Translations under genes and position numbers: made by a program | From: Anaerolineaceae bacterium | GTDB taxonomy: Bacteria; Chloroflexota; Anaerolineae; Anaerolineales; Anaerolineaceae | Direction of reading: 5' to 3' | DNA length: 42,806 nt | NCBI GenBank assembly: GCA_003524305.1 | Contig: DQHW01000033.1 | Span: 73,243-116,048 of the forward strand | The notes under the pieces: generated by a model | Told to the model about the DNA's origin: nothing | Database searches by the model: none | Seen by the model: the letters and a program-made list of their open reading frames with translations, nothing else | Shown here: positions 27,233 to 35,204 of the stretch, in pieces | Position numbering within the stretch: the stretch's first letter is position 1 | How the letters are laid out: each line of letters starts with the position of its first letter

Positions 27233-27557
27233 TTATTGTCACCTCAGTTTTGAATTTTGATTATTTTATCGATGAGATGTGAAAAAACGATGAAGGTGGA
27301 GAGAATATTTTGTGAATTATTGATAAACCAAAATTAATACCACAAACAATAATGTAATCATAAATAATACCGGTTTGGAACCGGCAAACTTGCGACATGC
27401 TGGTGAAAGATTACTTTTATTCATTAATGGAAGTTGAATTTTTATAACCGGATAAGATTTCACAAAATATTCGGCTGAAATTCATCACAAGTTCACAAGT
27501 TATGTTTATTCTAAGAACTGGTCAAACATAAAAAAAAATTCATAGGAGTAAACAAAC
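27233..27557. promoter_or_regulatory. Divergent intergenic region between Fe-S gene and DUF2202 gene
   Basis: About 325 AT-rich bases between divergent genes must hold two promoters. A short inverted repeat CCGGTTTGGAACCGG near 27370 is the only structure seen. No riboswitch was recognised. Confidence 0.4.
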
Positions 27558-28139
27558 ATGAAAAAGAAAAGTATGAAAGCATTTAGTGGAATAGTGGTTA
27601 TCGCTATCTTAATAACCGGCCTCTTGCTTGCCACCCCATTTGGAACAGTATCCGCATATACAGAAGGAAACGGCGGTCCCGGTGGACGGAATGGCTCAGG
27701 CGGAGGGACGGGTTCTGGTGTGACAGGAACGGGTGTGGCTTTAACCCCGCTAACTGACGCAGAAAAAGAGGCATTATCGGAAGCAATTCTTGAAGAATAT
27801 GGTGCCCTAAATCTCTACAATAGCGTGATTGCCGAATTTGGAAATGTCTTTCCATTTTACCGGATTGTCAGATCAGAACAACAGCATGTGAATGCTTTGA
27901 TAAATCAAGCCACGAAATATGGTGTGACGGTTCCCGAGAACCCCGGTATGACTTCGGATGTAACTTTCAATTCAATTAGTGACGCGTGTGCCGCCGGATC
28001 GGCTGCCGAGATTGCTGATGCGGCTTTATATGATGAATTGAAGCTTGTTACGACTCACTCAGATATATTACAGGTTTACACAACTTTGCAAAATGCATCC
28101 TTGAACAGCCACCTGCCGGCATTTCAGGCTTGCGAATAA
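27558..28139 (+). CDS. Secreted DUF2202 ferritin-like protein
   Basis: The protein is 193 residues. A signal peptide (KKKSMKAFSG and a hydrophobic run, cleaved near residue 31) is followed by a Gly-rich stretch. A four-helix domain then follows, with ILEEYGALNLYNSVI and RSEQQHVNALINQ. These Glu and ExxH positions are the diiron ligands of ferritin-like DUF2202 proteins. Such domains may bind iron or act on peroxide; no activity is established to my knowledge for this subgroup. GGAG lies about nine bases upstream of the ATG. The gene faces the Fe-S gene and converges on the ArsR operon. Confidence 0.88.
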   Translation: MKKKSMKAFSGIVVIAILITGLLLATPFGTVSAYTEGNGGPGGRNGSGGGTGSGVTGTGVALTPLTDAEKEALSEAILEEYGALNLYNSVIAEFGNVFPFYRIVRSEQQHVNALINQATKYGVTVPENPGMTSDVTFNSISDACAAGSAAEIADAALYDELKLVTTHSDILQVYTTLQNASLNSHLPAFQACE

Positions 28140-28148
28140 AAAAAATAA

Positions 28149-28196
28149 TTTGATAACAAATCAACCCTGCGAGAGCAGGGTTGATTTGTTATCAAA
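28149..28196. terminator. Perfect 22-base-pair hairpin between convergent genes
   Basis: The two arms 28149-28170 and 28175-28196 are exact reverse complements around a GAGA tetraloop. It lies nine bases after the DUF2202 stop and twelve bases before the arsR-type gene stop, so it probably terminates both transcripts, although T-runs are short. The arm is longer than most terminators. Confidence 0.75.
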
Positions 28197-28208
28197 GCAA
28201 AGTGTTTC

Positions 28209-28535
28209 TTAATTTGTTGATACAGAAAACATTTTTGAACGTTCAGCGATTTGTTCAGAGAGAACTTCACGCATAAGATTACAGACTTCAACCATTTTGG
28301 GGTTGGCTACCCGGTAGATTATTTCTTGACCATGCCGCTCGGTCAGCACAATTCCCTTGCCTCGCAAGATCCCAAGATTCCTTGAAACTGTGGTTTGCCC
28401 CAAGCCTGTTAACTTCGCGATATCGCCGACATTTCTCGGACCTTCAAATAAAAGATGCAAGATTTGAAGACGGGCAGGTTGGCTCATGCAATGACAAAGC
28501 TCAGATTGCATTTTGTAAATAATTGGATCATCCAT
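28209..28535 (-). CDS. ArsR-family winged-helix regulator
   Basis: The protein is 108 residues with an ArsR fold: a first helix ending in QPARLQILHLLFEG, a recognition helix with TGLGQTTVSRNLGIL, and a beta wing with GIVLTERHGQEIIYRV. It has ELCHC near the N-terminus (Cys 14, His 15, Cys 16) and one more Cys near 86, so a metal- or redox-sensing site is possible, but it does not match the classic ELCVCDL in the recognition helix. It follows the NifX-like gene by 22 bases and is probably the last gene of that operon. The likely targets are in the operon itself. Confidence 0.9.
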   Translation of the reverse strand: MDDPIIYKMQSELCHCMSQPARLQILHLLFEGPRNVGDIAKLTGLGQTTVSRNLGILRGKGIVLTERHGQEIIYRVANPKMVEVCNLMREVLSEQIAERSKMFSVSTN

Positions 28536-28557
28536 AGATATACCTTTTATTCGTTAT

Positions 28558-28953
28558 TTAATGCAATTTTTCTGTATGATCGACTAATTGACCCGCGAAA
28601 TAGGATTGGGCAATGGTATCAATATTTTGCAAATCGGTCACAATGGGCTTGATATTTAATCTAAGCATACTTTGATAGGCGCCCATGCCCATTCCGCCGC
28701 AAATCACGGCTTCGCAATCAGCAATCGACCCGGCCATTTGGGCATGTTTATCATGGTGTTCTTCATCCAAGCCATGGTTTTCGCCGTGATGTTCTTCGTG
28801 TGATTCTCCAGAAAACTGATTATGTCCCAACTTGCTGCGCATTTCACGGTTGGTGATCTTTCCATCTTCAATGGTCAGCACCAAATAGTGGGTTGCCCGA
28901 CCAAAATGTTGACTGACGGATTTTCCATCATCAGTAATGATTGCTATTTTCAT
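28558..28953 (-). CDS. NifX/NifB-like (MTH1175-type) protein with His-rich insert
   Basis: The protein is 131 residues. The Fe-Mo cofactor-biosynthesis fold (dinitrogenase iron-molybdenum family) is shown by MKIAIITDDGKSVSQHFGRA, CEAVICGGMGMGAYQSM and a final TIAQSYFAGQL. Between strands, residues about 43-73 hold a charged insert with seven His in about 20 residues. Many family members outside nitrogenase clusters have unknown roles in Fe-S or metal handling. AAGGAG precedes the ATG. No nitrogenase genes are in view. The insert suggests metal binding. Gene order is XRE-cupin B, this gene, ArsR, with gaps of 9 and 22 bases. Confidence 0.87.
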   Translation of the reverse strand: MKIAIITDDGKSVSQHFGRATHYLVLTIEDGKITNREMRSKLGHNQFSGESHEEHHGENHGLDEEHHDKHAQMAGSIADCEAVICGGMGMGAYQSMLRLNIKPIVTDLQNIDTIAQSYFAGQLVDHTEKLH

Positions 28954-28962
28954 GGTTACTCC

Positions 28963-29628
28963 TTATTCAATAGGGAAGTGCCGGCCACCAGGTTCTTCAT
29001 GTTGATCAGCGGGATAGAGAACTAAAATTAGCTGTGATTCATCATGGTGGATGTTAGTCCATTGATGCGGCAAATGGGCTTCAAAAACCAAACTGTCACC
29101 AGGTATTAGAGTGAAACTCTCTTTTTCGATGATGTACTCGATTTTGCCTGAAAGGCAATAGACAAACTCATGACCGGTATGAACGATCATCTGTTCTCCG
29201 CTGCCCGCCTCTGGTTTTAGGGTTACGATAAAGGGTTGAACCGCATTGTCTTTGAGATCTTTACCCAGGTTCTGCATAAAGGCATGGCTGAATTCAGCAC
29301 CCGGGCGATGGTCATGAGTAGTAAAGACAATTCGTTTGGCGGAGGGTTCGGACTCAAAGAAAGCTGAGAGGGGCACATCCAATGCCTTGGCTAATTGCTG
29401 AAGGGTGCTGACTGAGGGAGAGGATTTGCTATTTTCGATGAGGCTGAGCGTATTAATATTCAATCCACTTCGTTCAGCCAGCATTTTCAACGAGAATCTT
29501 TTTTCGTTCCGCAATCCGCGAATCTTCAGCCCCACAATTGTCTCGGCAGAAGTAGACTCATCGATCGTGCTTATTGCTGAGACATGACGTTTACCAATCG
29601 TGGTGGGGTTCATTTGTTGATTTACCAT
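28963..29628 (-). CDS. XRE-family regulator with cupin sensor domain (paralogue B)
   Basis: The ATG at 29628 (221 residues) is chosen because GGAG lies six bases upstream; the frame also allows a TTG at 29640. The helix-turn-helix (LKMLAERSGLNINTLSLIEN) and the C-terminal cupin (HTGHEFVYCLSGKIEYI, PGDSLVFEAHLPHQWTNI) match paralogue A. The gene heads an operon with the NifX-like and ArsR genes, and an exact copy of the A-type upstream element sits 34 bases before its start. The two paralogues bracket the Fe-S and DUF2202 block, which suggests a shared ligand with duplicated control. Confidence 0.9.
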   Translation of the reverse strand: MVNQQMNPTTIGKRHVSAISTIDESTSAETIVGLKIRGLRNEKRFSLKMLAERSGLNINTLSLIENSKSSPSVSTLQQLAKALDVPLSAFFESEPSAKRIVFTTHDHRPGAEFSHAFMQNLGKDLKDNAVQPFIVTLKPEAGSGEQMIVHTGHEFVYCLSGKIEYIIEKESFTLIPGDSLVFEAHLPHQWTNIHHDESQLILVLYPADQHEEPGGRHFPIE

Positions 29629-29661
29629 GCTATGCTCCAATATTTTACGTTGTGTGTATTA

Positions 29662-29673
29662 TAGTATAAAAAT
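29662..29673. promoter_or_regulatory. TAGTATAAAAAT element upstream of XRE-cupin B
   Basis: This 12-mer is identical to that at 25408-25419 upstream of the paralogous regulator. On the minus strand the flanking bases include TATAAT, so it overlaps a possible -10 box. A shared autoregulatory site is the simplest reading. Confidence 0.5.
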
Positions 29674-29751
29674 CTCAATACACGTAACGAATTACCATAA
29701 TTATCACAATTCGATGTTTATTGTTAATCTAATCATTTAAAATTTGGATAA

Positions 29752-30285
29752 TTACCCCGCAGTATTTTTTGAAGCTGTAAAAAAACTCTTAATCCGCGGT
29801 GCAATGGCTCTGAAAATTGGGCAGCGGTCATAATATCCGCTGAAAACGATAATTCCGCCTGCGATGACAATTATGATTGAATGACCCACAAACCATCCCA
29901 ACGCCGCCACAGTTAATCCCAACAAAGTGCGGAAGACTCTTGCCGCCGGAGCGGGGGGCATGATGGCCGGTTTTTTCTCACTCAGCGTAGTTTCAAAAAA
30001 GAAGTCGAGCATGCCCTGGGTTTGCATACCAGATCGTCGCAAAATTTCTACGCCTTTGGCAAAACCGATGACTGTAGGGATGCTCATCACCCCCAATTCT
30101 TTCATCACCTCTGGTGATTCATCCACGTTGATTTTGAGTACATCAACCTGTCCAAGGTATTTTTTGCTAACTTCTTTAAATCCAGGAGCCATTGCTTTAC
30201 AAGGTGAACACCAGGGTGCCCAAAGATCAACGATCATCGGTCTGGGGTTGTATTTGATCTTTCTTTGAAATTCCAGTTTTTTCAT
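29752..30285 (-). CDS. Thioredoxin fused to a C-terminal DUF2892 membrane domain
   Basis: The protein is 177 residues. Residues about 5-105 are thioredoxin with the active site WCSPCK and the cis-Pro in SIPTVIGF. Residues about 118-165 have two hydrophobic segments ending in GYYDRCPIFRAI, which matches the DUF2892 protein of the next gene upstream (GFCPLYALLK). The fusion would tether thiol-disulfide exchange to the membrane through an inner-membrane hairpin. AAAAGGAG precedes the ATG. It follows the stand-alone DUF2892 gene by about 70 bases on the same strand. Confidence 0.88.
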   Translation of the reverse strand: MKKLEFQRKIKYNPRPMIVDLWAPWCSPCKAMAPGFKEVSKKYLGQVDVLKINVDESPEVMKELGVMSIPTVIGFAKGVEILRRSGMQTQGMLDFFFETTLSEKKPAIMPPAPAARVFRTLLGLTVAALGWFVGHSIIIVIAGGIIVFSGYYDRCPIFRAIAPRIKSFFTASKNTAG

Positions 30286-30355
30286 GAGGCTCCTTTTTAT
30301 AAATCAAGGGCGCCAAGCTGCGTCCCTGATTATTGTTGTTCGGTGGAATATATAA

Positions 30356-30553
30356 TTATTTGTTGGTTTGGATTTTGAGCAGGGCATAAAGCGGGCAAAA
30401 ACCAACGATACCAGTGATGAGAAGCACCGCGCCAATAACAACGGACACAATTCCGAGACCCCCTGCTACTATCTGGGTAAAGTAGAGAACTAATAAAGCC
30501 GCTCCAACAACAACCCGGATAATTCGATCTAAACCAGATTCATTCGTTTTCAT
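30356..30553 (-). CDS. Small DUF2892 membrane protein
   Basis: The 65-residue protein has two membrane hydrophobic segments (VVVGAALLVLYFTQIVAG and VSVVIGAVLLITGIVG) and the CPLY motif. DUF2892 domains occur alone or fused to rhodanese (YgaP). No catalytic role is known for the isolated domain. AAGGAGG lies eight bases upstream of the ATG. It is transcribed toward the thioredoxin-DUF2892 fusion and divergently from the AhpD-like gene. Confidence 0.85.
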   Translation of the reverse strand: MKTNESGLDRIIRVVVGAALLVLYFTQIVAGGLGIVSVVIGAVLLITGIVGFCPLYALLKIQTNK

Positions 30554-30702
30554 TCTAGTATCCTCCTTAAGGATTTAACTATTCTGTATTATTTGCATCT
30601 AAGAACTTAGATGAAGTGGATACAAAGAAGTTACAACTTCAATCAGAAAAGAACCAAAAAGAAGAATCACTTAAAATTATGTCGTTGAATCGAAGGATAA
30701 AA

Positions 30703-31251
30703 ATGCAAGCATTCATTCCTGCACCCCGAAATATTCCATTAATTTTGCGATTGGGAATCTGGATTTCAAAAAGGGTCACCGGCAAAGACATGCTGCCGGC
30801 CAAAATTCTTGCCTGGTACCCCAAAGCAGCCATTGGTTCGGGAGTTTTGGAGTCTTTGGTAGCCCATAAAGATCGAAATTTGGATGAAAGAATTTTGAAA
30901 ATCGTTCGAATTCAAGCCTCTTATGCAGCGGCCTGTCCTTTTTGTATTGATATGAACAGCCATCAATATGAAGGAAAACACATATCCAGAGATGAGATGG
31001 ATGCACTTCAGGGGCAAAAAGCCCTGGAAGATGTAAAAACATTTTCAGAACGCGAGATATTGGCGATACAATATGCAACACTGATTTCACAAACACCTTT
31101 GAAATTTCACCCTTTATTTATTGAGAACCTAAAGAAGCATTTTAATGAACGTGAAATGGTGATTCTGGCAAGTACGGCTGCCCAGGTGAACTATTGGGCC
31201 AGGTTGATTCAGGCGCTTGGAATTCCGCCTGCCGGGTTTATGGATCTATGA
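30703..31251 (+). CDS. Carboxymuconolactone decarboxylase/AhpD-like protein
   Basis: From the ATG at 30703 (182 residues), supported by GAAGGA five bases upstream, the protein shows the AhpD-like helical fold with CPFCIDMNSHQY near residue 86. The CxxC and following His are the alkylhydroperoxidase-type redox site. Earlier in-frame starts exist at 30616 (GTG) and 30679 (ATG) but lack a good ribosome site. AhpD family members reduce peroxides or act on unknown substrates. It is followed 39 bases later by a methyltransferase gene, probably in the same transcript. Confidence 0.82.
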   Translation: MQAFIPAPRNIPLILRLGIWISKRVTGKDMLPAKILAWYPKAAIGSGVLESLVAHKDRNLDERILKIVRIQASYAAACPFCIDMNSHQYEGKHISRDEMDALQGQKALEDVKTFSEREILAIQYATLISQTPLKFHPLFIENLKKHFNEREMVILASTAAQVNYWARLIQALGIPPAGFMDL

Positions 31252-31290
31252 AATAATCAATAATGTTTCAATACGAAGAAGAGAGGTAAC

Positions 31291-31836
31291 ATGCACGAAA
31301 AAAGGTTCAATCGAGAAATTGAAAGACTGCGTGATCCAGATCGTATTGCCCGAATGGAAGTGGTGCGGGTTGTTGAATTGGTATTGACAGGGTTGGAAGA
31401 ACCAAAAACACTTCTTGATATAGGCACTGGATCTGGTTTGTTTGCTGAACAGTTTGCTGCAAAGGGGATTGAGGTTGCAGGTCTGGATGCGAACCCGGAG
31501 ATGATTCCTGCCGCTCAGTTGTTTGTACCTACTGCGAAATTTCGCATAGGCGTTGCAGAAAAGCTGCCTTTTGAAGACAACGCTTTTGACATTCTCTTTA
31601 TGGGGTTATTACTGCATGAGGTTGATGATCTCGAAAAAGCGCTGAGTGAAGCCAGCCGTGTTGTCAGACGACGACTTGGCATTCTTGAATGGCCTTATGA
31701 AGTAGGGGAATTCGGTCCGCCCCTGGAGCACCGGTTGTCTACCGAAAAAATTGAAGCTGCAGCCACACTGGCCGGTTTGAAAGTGTTTCAGCAAGAAAAA
31801 TTGAAGCATTTGGTTCTGTACATTCTCGATAAGTAG
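31291..31836 (+). CDS. Class I SAM-dependent methyltransferase
   Basis: The protein is 181 residues. The SAM-binding glycine motif is LLDIGTGSGLFAEQFA near residue 36, followed by VAGLDANPEM and the post-motif FDILFMGLLLHEVDD. The fold is Methyltransf_11-like. The substrate cannot be read; its AhpD-like neighbour gives no firm clue. GAGAGG precedes the ATG. The gene ends before a terminator shared with the converging OsmC gene. Confidence 0.85.
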   Translation: MHEKRFNREIERLRDPDRIARMEVVRVVELVLTGLEEPKTLLDIGTGSGLFAEQFAAKGIEVAGLDANPEMIPAAQLFVPTAKFRIGVAEKLPFEDNAFDILFMGLLLHEVDDLEKALSEASRVVRRRLGILEWPYEVGEFGPPLEHRLSTEKIEAAATLAGLKVFQQEKLKHLVLYILDK

Positions 31837-31852
31837 AGAGACACTGGCAACA

Positions 31853-31886
31853 AAAAAGGATCAATTTTGATTATTGACCCTTTTCT
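31853..31886. terminator. Bidirectional terminator between methyltransferase and OsmC genes
   Basis: The arms AAAAGGATCAAT and ATTGACCCTTTT pair with one mismatch around a seven-base loop, with A and T runs at the flanks. The genes on either side converge. Confidence 0.75.
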
Positions 31887-31906
31887 TTATCTGGATTGTG
31901 AAGCGA

Positions 31907-32314
31907 TTATTCTGAGAGTATTTCGAAATCGGTGGTGATCTGCGCCGTCGCGCGAATTGTGGCCGCCACGGAACAATACTTTTCTTCTGAAAGTTGGATG
32001 GCTTGTGATACCGCTTTTTCAGTCAGACTTTTTCCACCGAAGCGATAATTGATATGAATCTTTCGGAACGTCCAGGGTGGATCTTGGTCTTGCTCACCCG
32101 TTACGTTTATTTCAAGGTAGGTGAGCGGCATGCGTTTTTTCTCCAGTATCTCCACGACATCCACGGCCGTGCAAGATGCCACAGCGATAAGAAGTAACTC
32201 TGATGGTTTGATACCAACACCTTCATCAGGCGTTGAAAGTACTACCGAGTGGTGTGTTGAGTCAATCCCGACAAATTGTTTGCCGCCTATCCATTTAACT
32301 GATGCTGTACTCAT
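31907..32314 (-). CDS. OsmC/Ohr-family peroxidase-like protein
   Basis: The 135-residue OsmC fold has two conserved Cys: AVASCTAVDVVEIL near residue 48 and EEKYCSVAATI near 112. In characterised members these reduce organic or inorganic peroxides using lipoyl or thiol donors. GGAGG lies just upstream of the ATG. It is downstream of thioredoxin reductase by about 54 bases on the same strand and may be part of that transcript, which suits a thiol-dependent peroxidase. Confidence 0.9.
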   Translation of the reverse strand: MSTASVKWIGGKQFVGIDSTHHSVVLSTPDEGVGIKPSELLLIAVASCTAVDVVEILEKKRMPLTYLEINVTGEQDQDPPWTFRKIHINYRFGGKSLTEKAVSQAIQLSEEKYCSVAATIRATAQITTDFEILSE

Positions 32315-32368
32315 TACCGACCTCCACTTTCAGAAAAGCGATGCTTACCCCTAATTGAATATCAGTCT

Positions 32369-33295
32369 TTACCTTTTTTGAATAATGCTTAAGGCAGCAA
32401 TTGTTCCATCGCTGGTAGCCGTGGTGATTTGCCTGTATTTCTTTACACGCACATCACCTGCTCCGTATACACCATTCAAGTTTGTTTCCATATTCTCGTC
32501 CGTAATAATGTAACCTTGTTCAGATAAATTCAACTTTGATCTTTTTACCAAACCGGTATTTGGAACCATGCCGGCAAAAATGAAGATGCCATCCGATTCA
32601 AGTTTTACGATTTCTTTGGTTTTAAGATTCTCTGCCAGGGTGATCATCCGGTCTTTGTTTTTTATAAACTCACGGGGTTCGTGTGACCATAATATTTTTG
32701 TTTTGGGGTTGCTCAACACTTTATTGGCGGTTATTTTTTCTGCCTGCAGTTCATCAAACTGATGGATGACCGTCAGTGATTTAACCATTTGCAGAAGCAA
32801 TAAAGATTCTTCCATGGCGCTGTTTCCACCGCCGATGACGGTGACGTCTTTATCTTTGTAGAACTCTCCATCACAAGTGGCACAGTAAGAAACACCAGAA
32901 CCTTTGTAATCAATTTCACCCGGAACATTCAATAAACGGGGAGAAGAGCCTGTGGCAATGATGATGTTTTTTGTTGAGTAAGTGGTGTTATCAACAGTTA
33001 TCGTTTTTTCTGATCCATCAAGCTGAATAGCTGCAATATCAGCAGCCAATTCAAACCGGGTGCCAAACCTGGCTGCTTGATCGCGCATGTTGCGTGCAAG
33101 CTCATGCCCTGGAATGGGATCAACAAAACCGGGATAATTTGCCACCTGGTGTGTCGTTTTTACCTGCCCACCTGCCATGGATTCATCGACAACTAAAGTC
33201 GAGAGCGAGGCTCTAGAGGTGTATATTGCTGCTGCTAATCCTGCTGGACCTGCACCTATGATGATCAGATCATATGAATGATTATTGTTGTCCAT
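32369..33295 (-). CDS. trxB: Thioredoxin reductase
   Basis: The 308-residue protein has an N-terminal FAD site GAGPAGLAAAIYTSRA, the redox centre CATCDGEF (Cys near 137 and 140), the NAD(P)H site TVIGGGNSAMEE and a C-terminal FAD motif GVYGAGDVR. It reduces thioredoxin-like proteins. The lack of a long N- or C-terminal extension fits the low-molecular-weight class. Its ATG lies 22 bases after the atypical thioredoxin gene, so the two are co-expressed; OsmC follows. Confidence 0.95.
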   Translation of the reverse strand: MDNNNHSYDLIIIGAGPAGLAAAIYTSRASLSTLVVDESMAGGQVKTTHQVANYPGFVDPIPGHELARNMRDQAARFGTRFELAADIAAIQLDGSEKTITVDNTTYSTKNIIIATGSSPRLLNVPGEIDYKGSGVSYCATCDGEFYKDKDVTVIGGGNSAMEESLLLLQMVKSLTVIHQFDELQAEKITANKVLSNPKTKILWSHEPREFIKNKDRMITLAENLKTKEIVKLESDGIFIFAGMVPNTGLVKRSKLNLSEQGYIITDENMETNLNGVYGAGDVRVKKYRQITTATSDGTIAALSIIQKR

Positions 33296-33317
33296 GGCAT
33301 TACTCTTTTCTCAAAAT

Positions 33318-33659
33318 TTAAGCGAACACTTCATCCATAATGTCTTTTATCTGTTTTGCAGATTGAATGCTGGTGGTTGCTTTGACTACCTTGCCATTAC
33401 GGTAATAAACTGTGAAAGGCAGGCCGTTAAAACCACGGCATTCAGGTAACAGTTTAATGACGTTAGCATCAGGTGTATCGAAATCCATGTTTCGGAATTT
33501 TATGTCTGGATATTTTTCTTCGTACACTTCAAAAATTCCATAAACGGGGATGCACATTGGTCCCATTCGTCCGCAGCACACGGCGACTTTTTCTTCTTGT
33601 GCAATGAGGTTGGTTAATTCTTCTTTACTTTGAAGGGTGGTAAGTTTTGTTTGAAGCAT
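33318..33659 (-). CDS. Atypical thioredoxin-like protein with CCGRMGPMC site
   Basis: The ATG at 33659 (113 residues) has AGGAG six bases upstream; a longer frame to 33725 is not needed. The protein keeps the thioredoxin order (strand, active helix, cis-Pro in FNGLPFTVYYRNG), but the active site is VAVCCGRMGPMCIPVY rather than WCGPC. This gives a double Cys and a wider spacing to the third Cys; two further Cys are absent except near PECRG. It is co-transcribed with trxB, so TrxB probably recycles it. The target may be a metal-thiolate or persulfide, but this is inference. Confidence 0.83.
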   Translation of the reverse strand: MLQTKLTTLQSKEELTNLIAQEEKVAVCCGRMGPMCIPVYGIFEVYEEKYPDIKFRNMDFDTPDANVIKLLPECRGFNGLPFTVYYRNGKVVKATTSIQSAKQIKDIMDEVFA

Positions 33660-33980
33660 TTTGTTCTCCTGTTTTGTTATTAAGTATTTGACACGATTTA
33701 TTACCAATGAATCACATGAGACCATATTGATTCAAGTTAATCAGAAAATTATATTGACCTGGTAATTGGAAATTGAATCTGAAATATCTACTTTGTAACT
33801 TTTAGATGGTAAATTCAATTAAAAGTGACAAAAATCCAAGAACTGTTTTCGAGGTTTGGGTGAGGATATTGGGTTTTCAAAGATATCGGAAGGATTCCAG
33901 GTTTTCATGGCATAATTTATTTTTGCAATTTGGGTCTTACCAGGCTTACAAAAAATACTCAATGCAGCACAAGGATAATT

Positions 33981-35204
33981 ATGTTCTTCGTCGATGAACC
34001 TTATAAATCAGATTTTTTCAAACAAACCATTCGCGACAATAACATCCCGGTGGTGAACACTCAAGCAGCCAAAAGATTAAACCTTCTTCAGGGAACCAAC
34101 CTCATCAGCGAAGAGCAGGCTGTAAACATGGTCCGCGAATCAGACTCGCTCCCGTTTTATTCGACCTCTGAAAACTCCATCGGATGGATCGCCCAAAACC
34201 TGGCTTTTAGTGAACTCCCCAAAAGGATAGATCAATTTAAAAATAAAGCCAGATTCCGGCAACTGACACAATCCATGTTTCCAAATCTATTCTTCAAGGA
34301 AGTTGCACTTGAAGATTTGGAAACCTTGCAGATCAACGGGCTGCCAATGCCTTTCATTATTAAACCGAATGTAGGTTTTTTCAGCATGGGGGTTCATAAA
34401 GTGACAACCATTGAAGAATGGCAGCAGACAATAAGTGCCATTCATGCAGAAATTGAACTCGCAAGAGGATTATATCCAGATGAGGTTCTTGGCACCGGCT
34501 CTTTCATTATTGAACAATGCATTGAAGGGGATGAATTTGCCGTGGATGCCTACTTTAATTCCACTGGCGAACCTGTTATTTTGAATATCCTTCATCATAC
34601 ATTTTCTTCTGATGACGATGTGAGCGATCGGGTCTATACAACCTCAAAAGAAATTATTGAGAATAACCTGGTTGAATTCACCGAATTTGTCGGCAAGATC
34701 GGTCAATTGACCCATACCAAAAACTTTCCAGTACATATCGAACTGAGACGGGATAGTCAAGGTTCAATCTTGCCCATTGAGGTCAACCCAATGCGGTTCG
34801 GCGGATGGTGCTCAACGCCTGATTTGGCGTTCGCAGCTTATGGCATAAACCCTTACCTTTATTATTTCACACAACAAAAACCAAATTGGCCGGCACTTAT
34901 CAGCAGTAAAGAGGGAAAACTCTTTAGCGTGGTGGTTCTGGATAATTCAACCGGAAAGAAGGCAGATGAAATCGTCTCATTTGATTTTGAAAAACTGCTT
35001 GCTTGTTTTGAGAAACCGCTTGAGCTCAGAAAGATAGATTATAAAAAATATCCAGTATTTGCCTTTGTTTTTGTTGAAACAAGGCAAGAAAACTTTAAAG
35101 AGTTGAGCTTTATCCTAAACTCTGACCTTAACGAGTTTATTTCTACCAGGCAAAAGTGTATAGAATTTACCTTAGTACAATCAAAGAAAGATCAATTACA
35201 CTAA
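33981..35204 (+). CDS. ATP-grasp domain protein, possible carboxylate-amine ligase
   Basis: The ATG at 33981 gives 407 residues; AAGGA lies five bases upstream, while the frame opens earlier at 33930 without a ribosome site. The central part has ATP-grasp features: FIIKPNVGFFSMGVHKV (the lysine and loop), FIIEQCIEGDEFAVDAYF and VHIELRRD with EVNPMRFGGW. Such enzymes join a carboxylate to an amine through an acyl phosphate. The N-terminal 90 residues look like a pre-ATP-grasp substrate region and the C-terminus is unassigned. It stands alone, so the product cannot be inferred. Confidence 0.82.
   Translation: MFFVDEPYKSDFFKQTIRDNNIPVVNTQAAKRLNLLQGTNLISEEQAVNMVRESDSLPFYSTSENSIGWIAQNLAFSELPKRIDQFKNKARFRQLTQSMFPNLFFKEVALEDLETLQINGLPMPFIIKPNVGFFSMGVHKVTTIEEWQQTISAIHAEIELARGLYPDEVLGTGSFIIEQCIEGDEFAVDAYFNSTGEPVILNILHHTFSSDDDVSDRVYTTSKEIIENNLVEFTEFVGKIGQLTHTKNFPVHIELRRDSQGSILPIEVNPMRFGGWCSTPDLAFAAYGINPYLYYFTQQKPNWPALISSKEGKLFSVVVLDNSTGKKADEIVSFDFEKLLACFEKPLELRKIDYKKYPVFAFVFVETRQENFKELSFILNSDLNEFISTRQKCIEFTLVQSKKDQLH

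Noticed and set aside
28558..28953. Evidence for nitrogen fixation
   Set aside because: A NifX-like fold alone is not enough; no nifHDK or nifB-type radical SAM gene is present.
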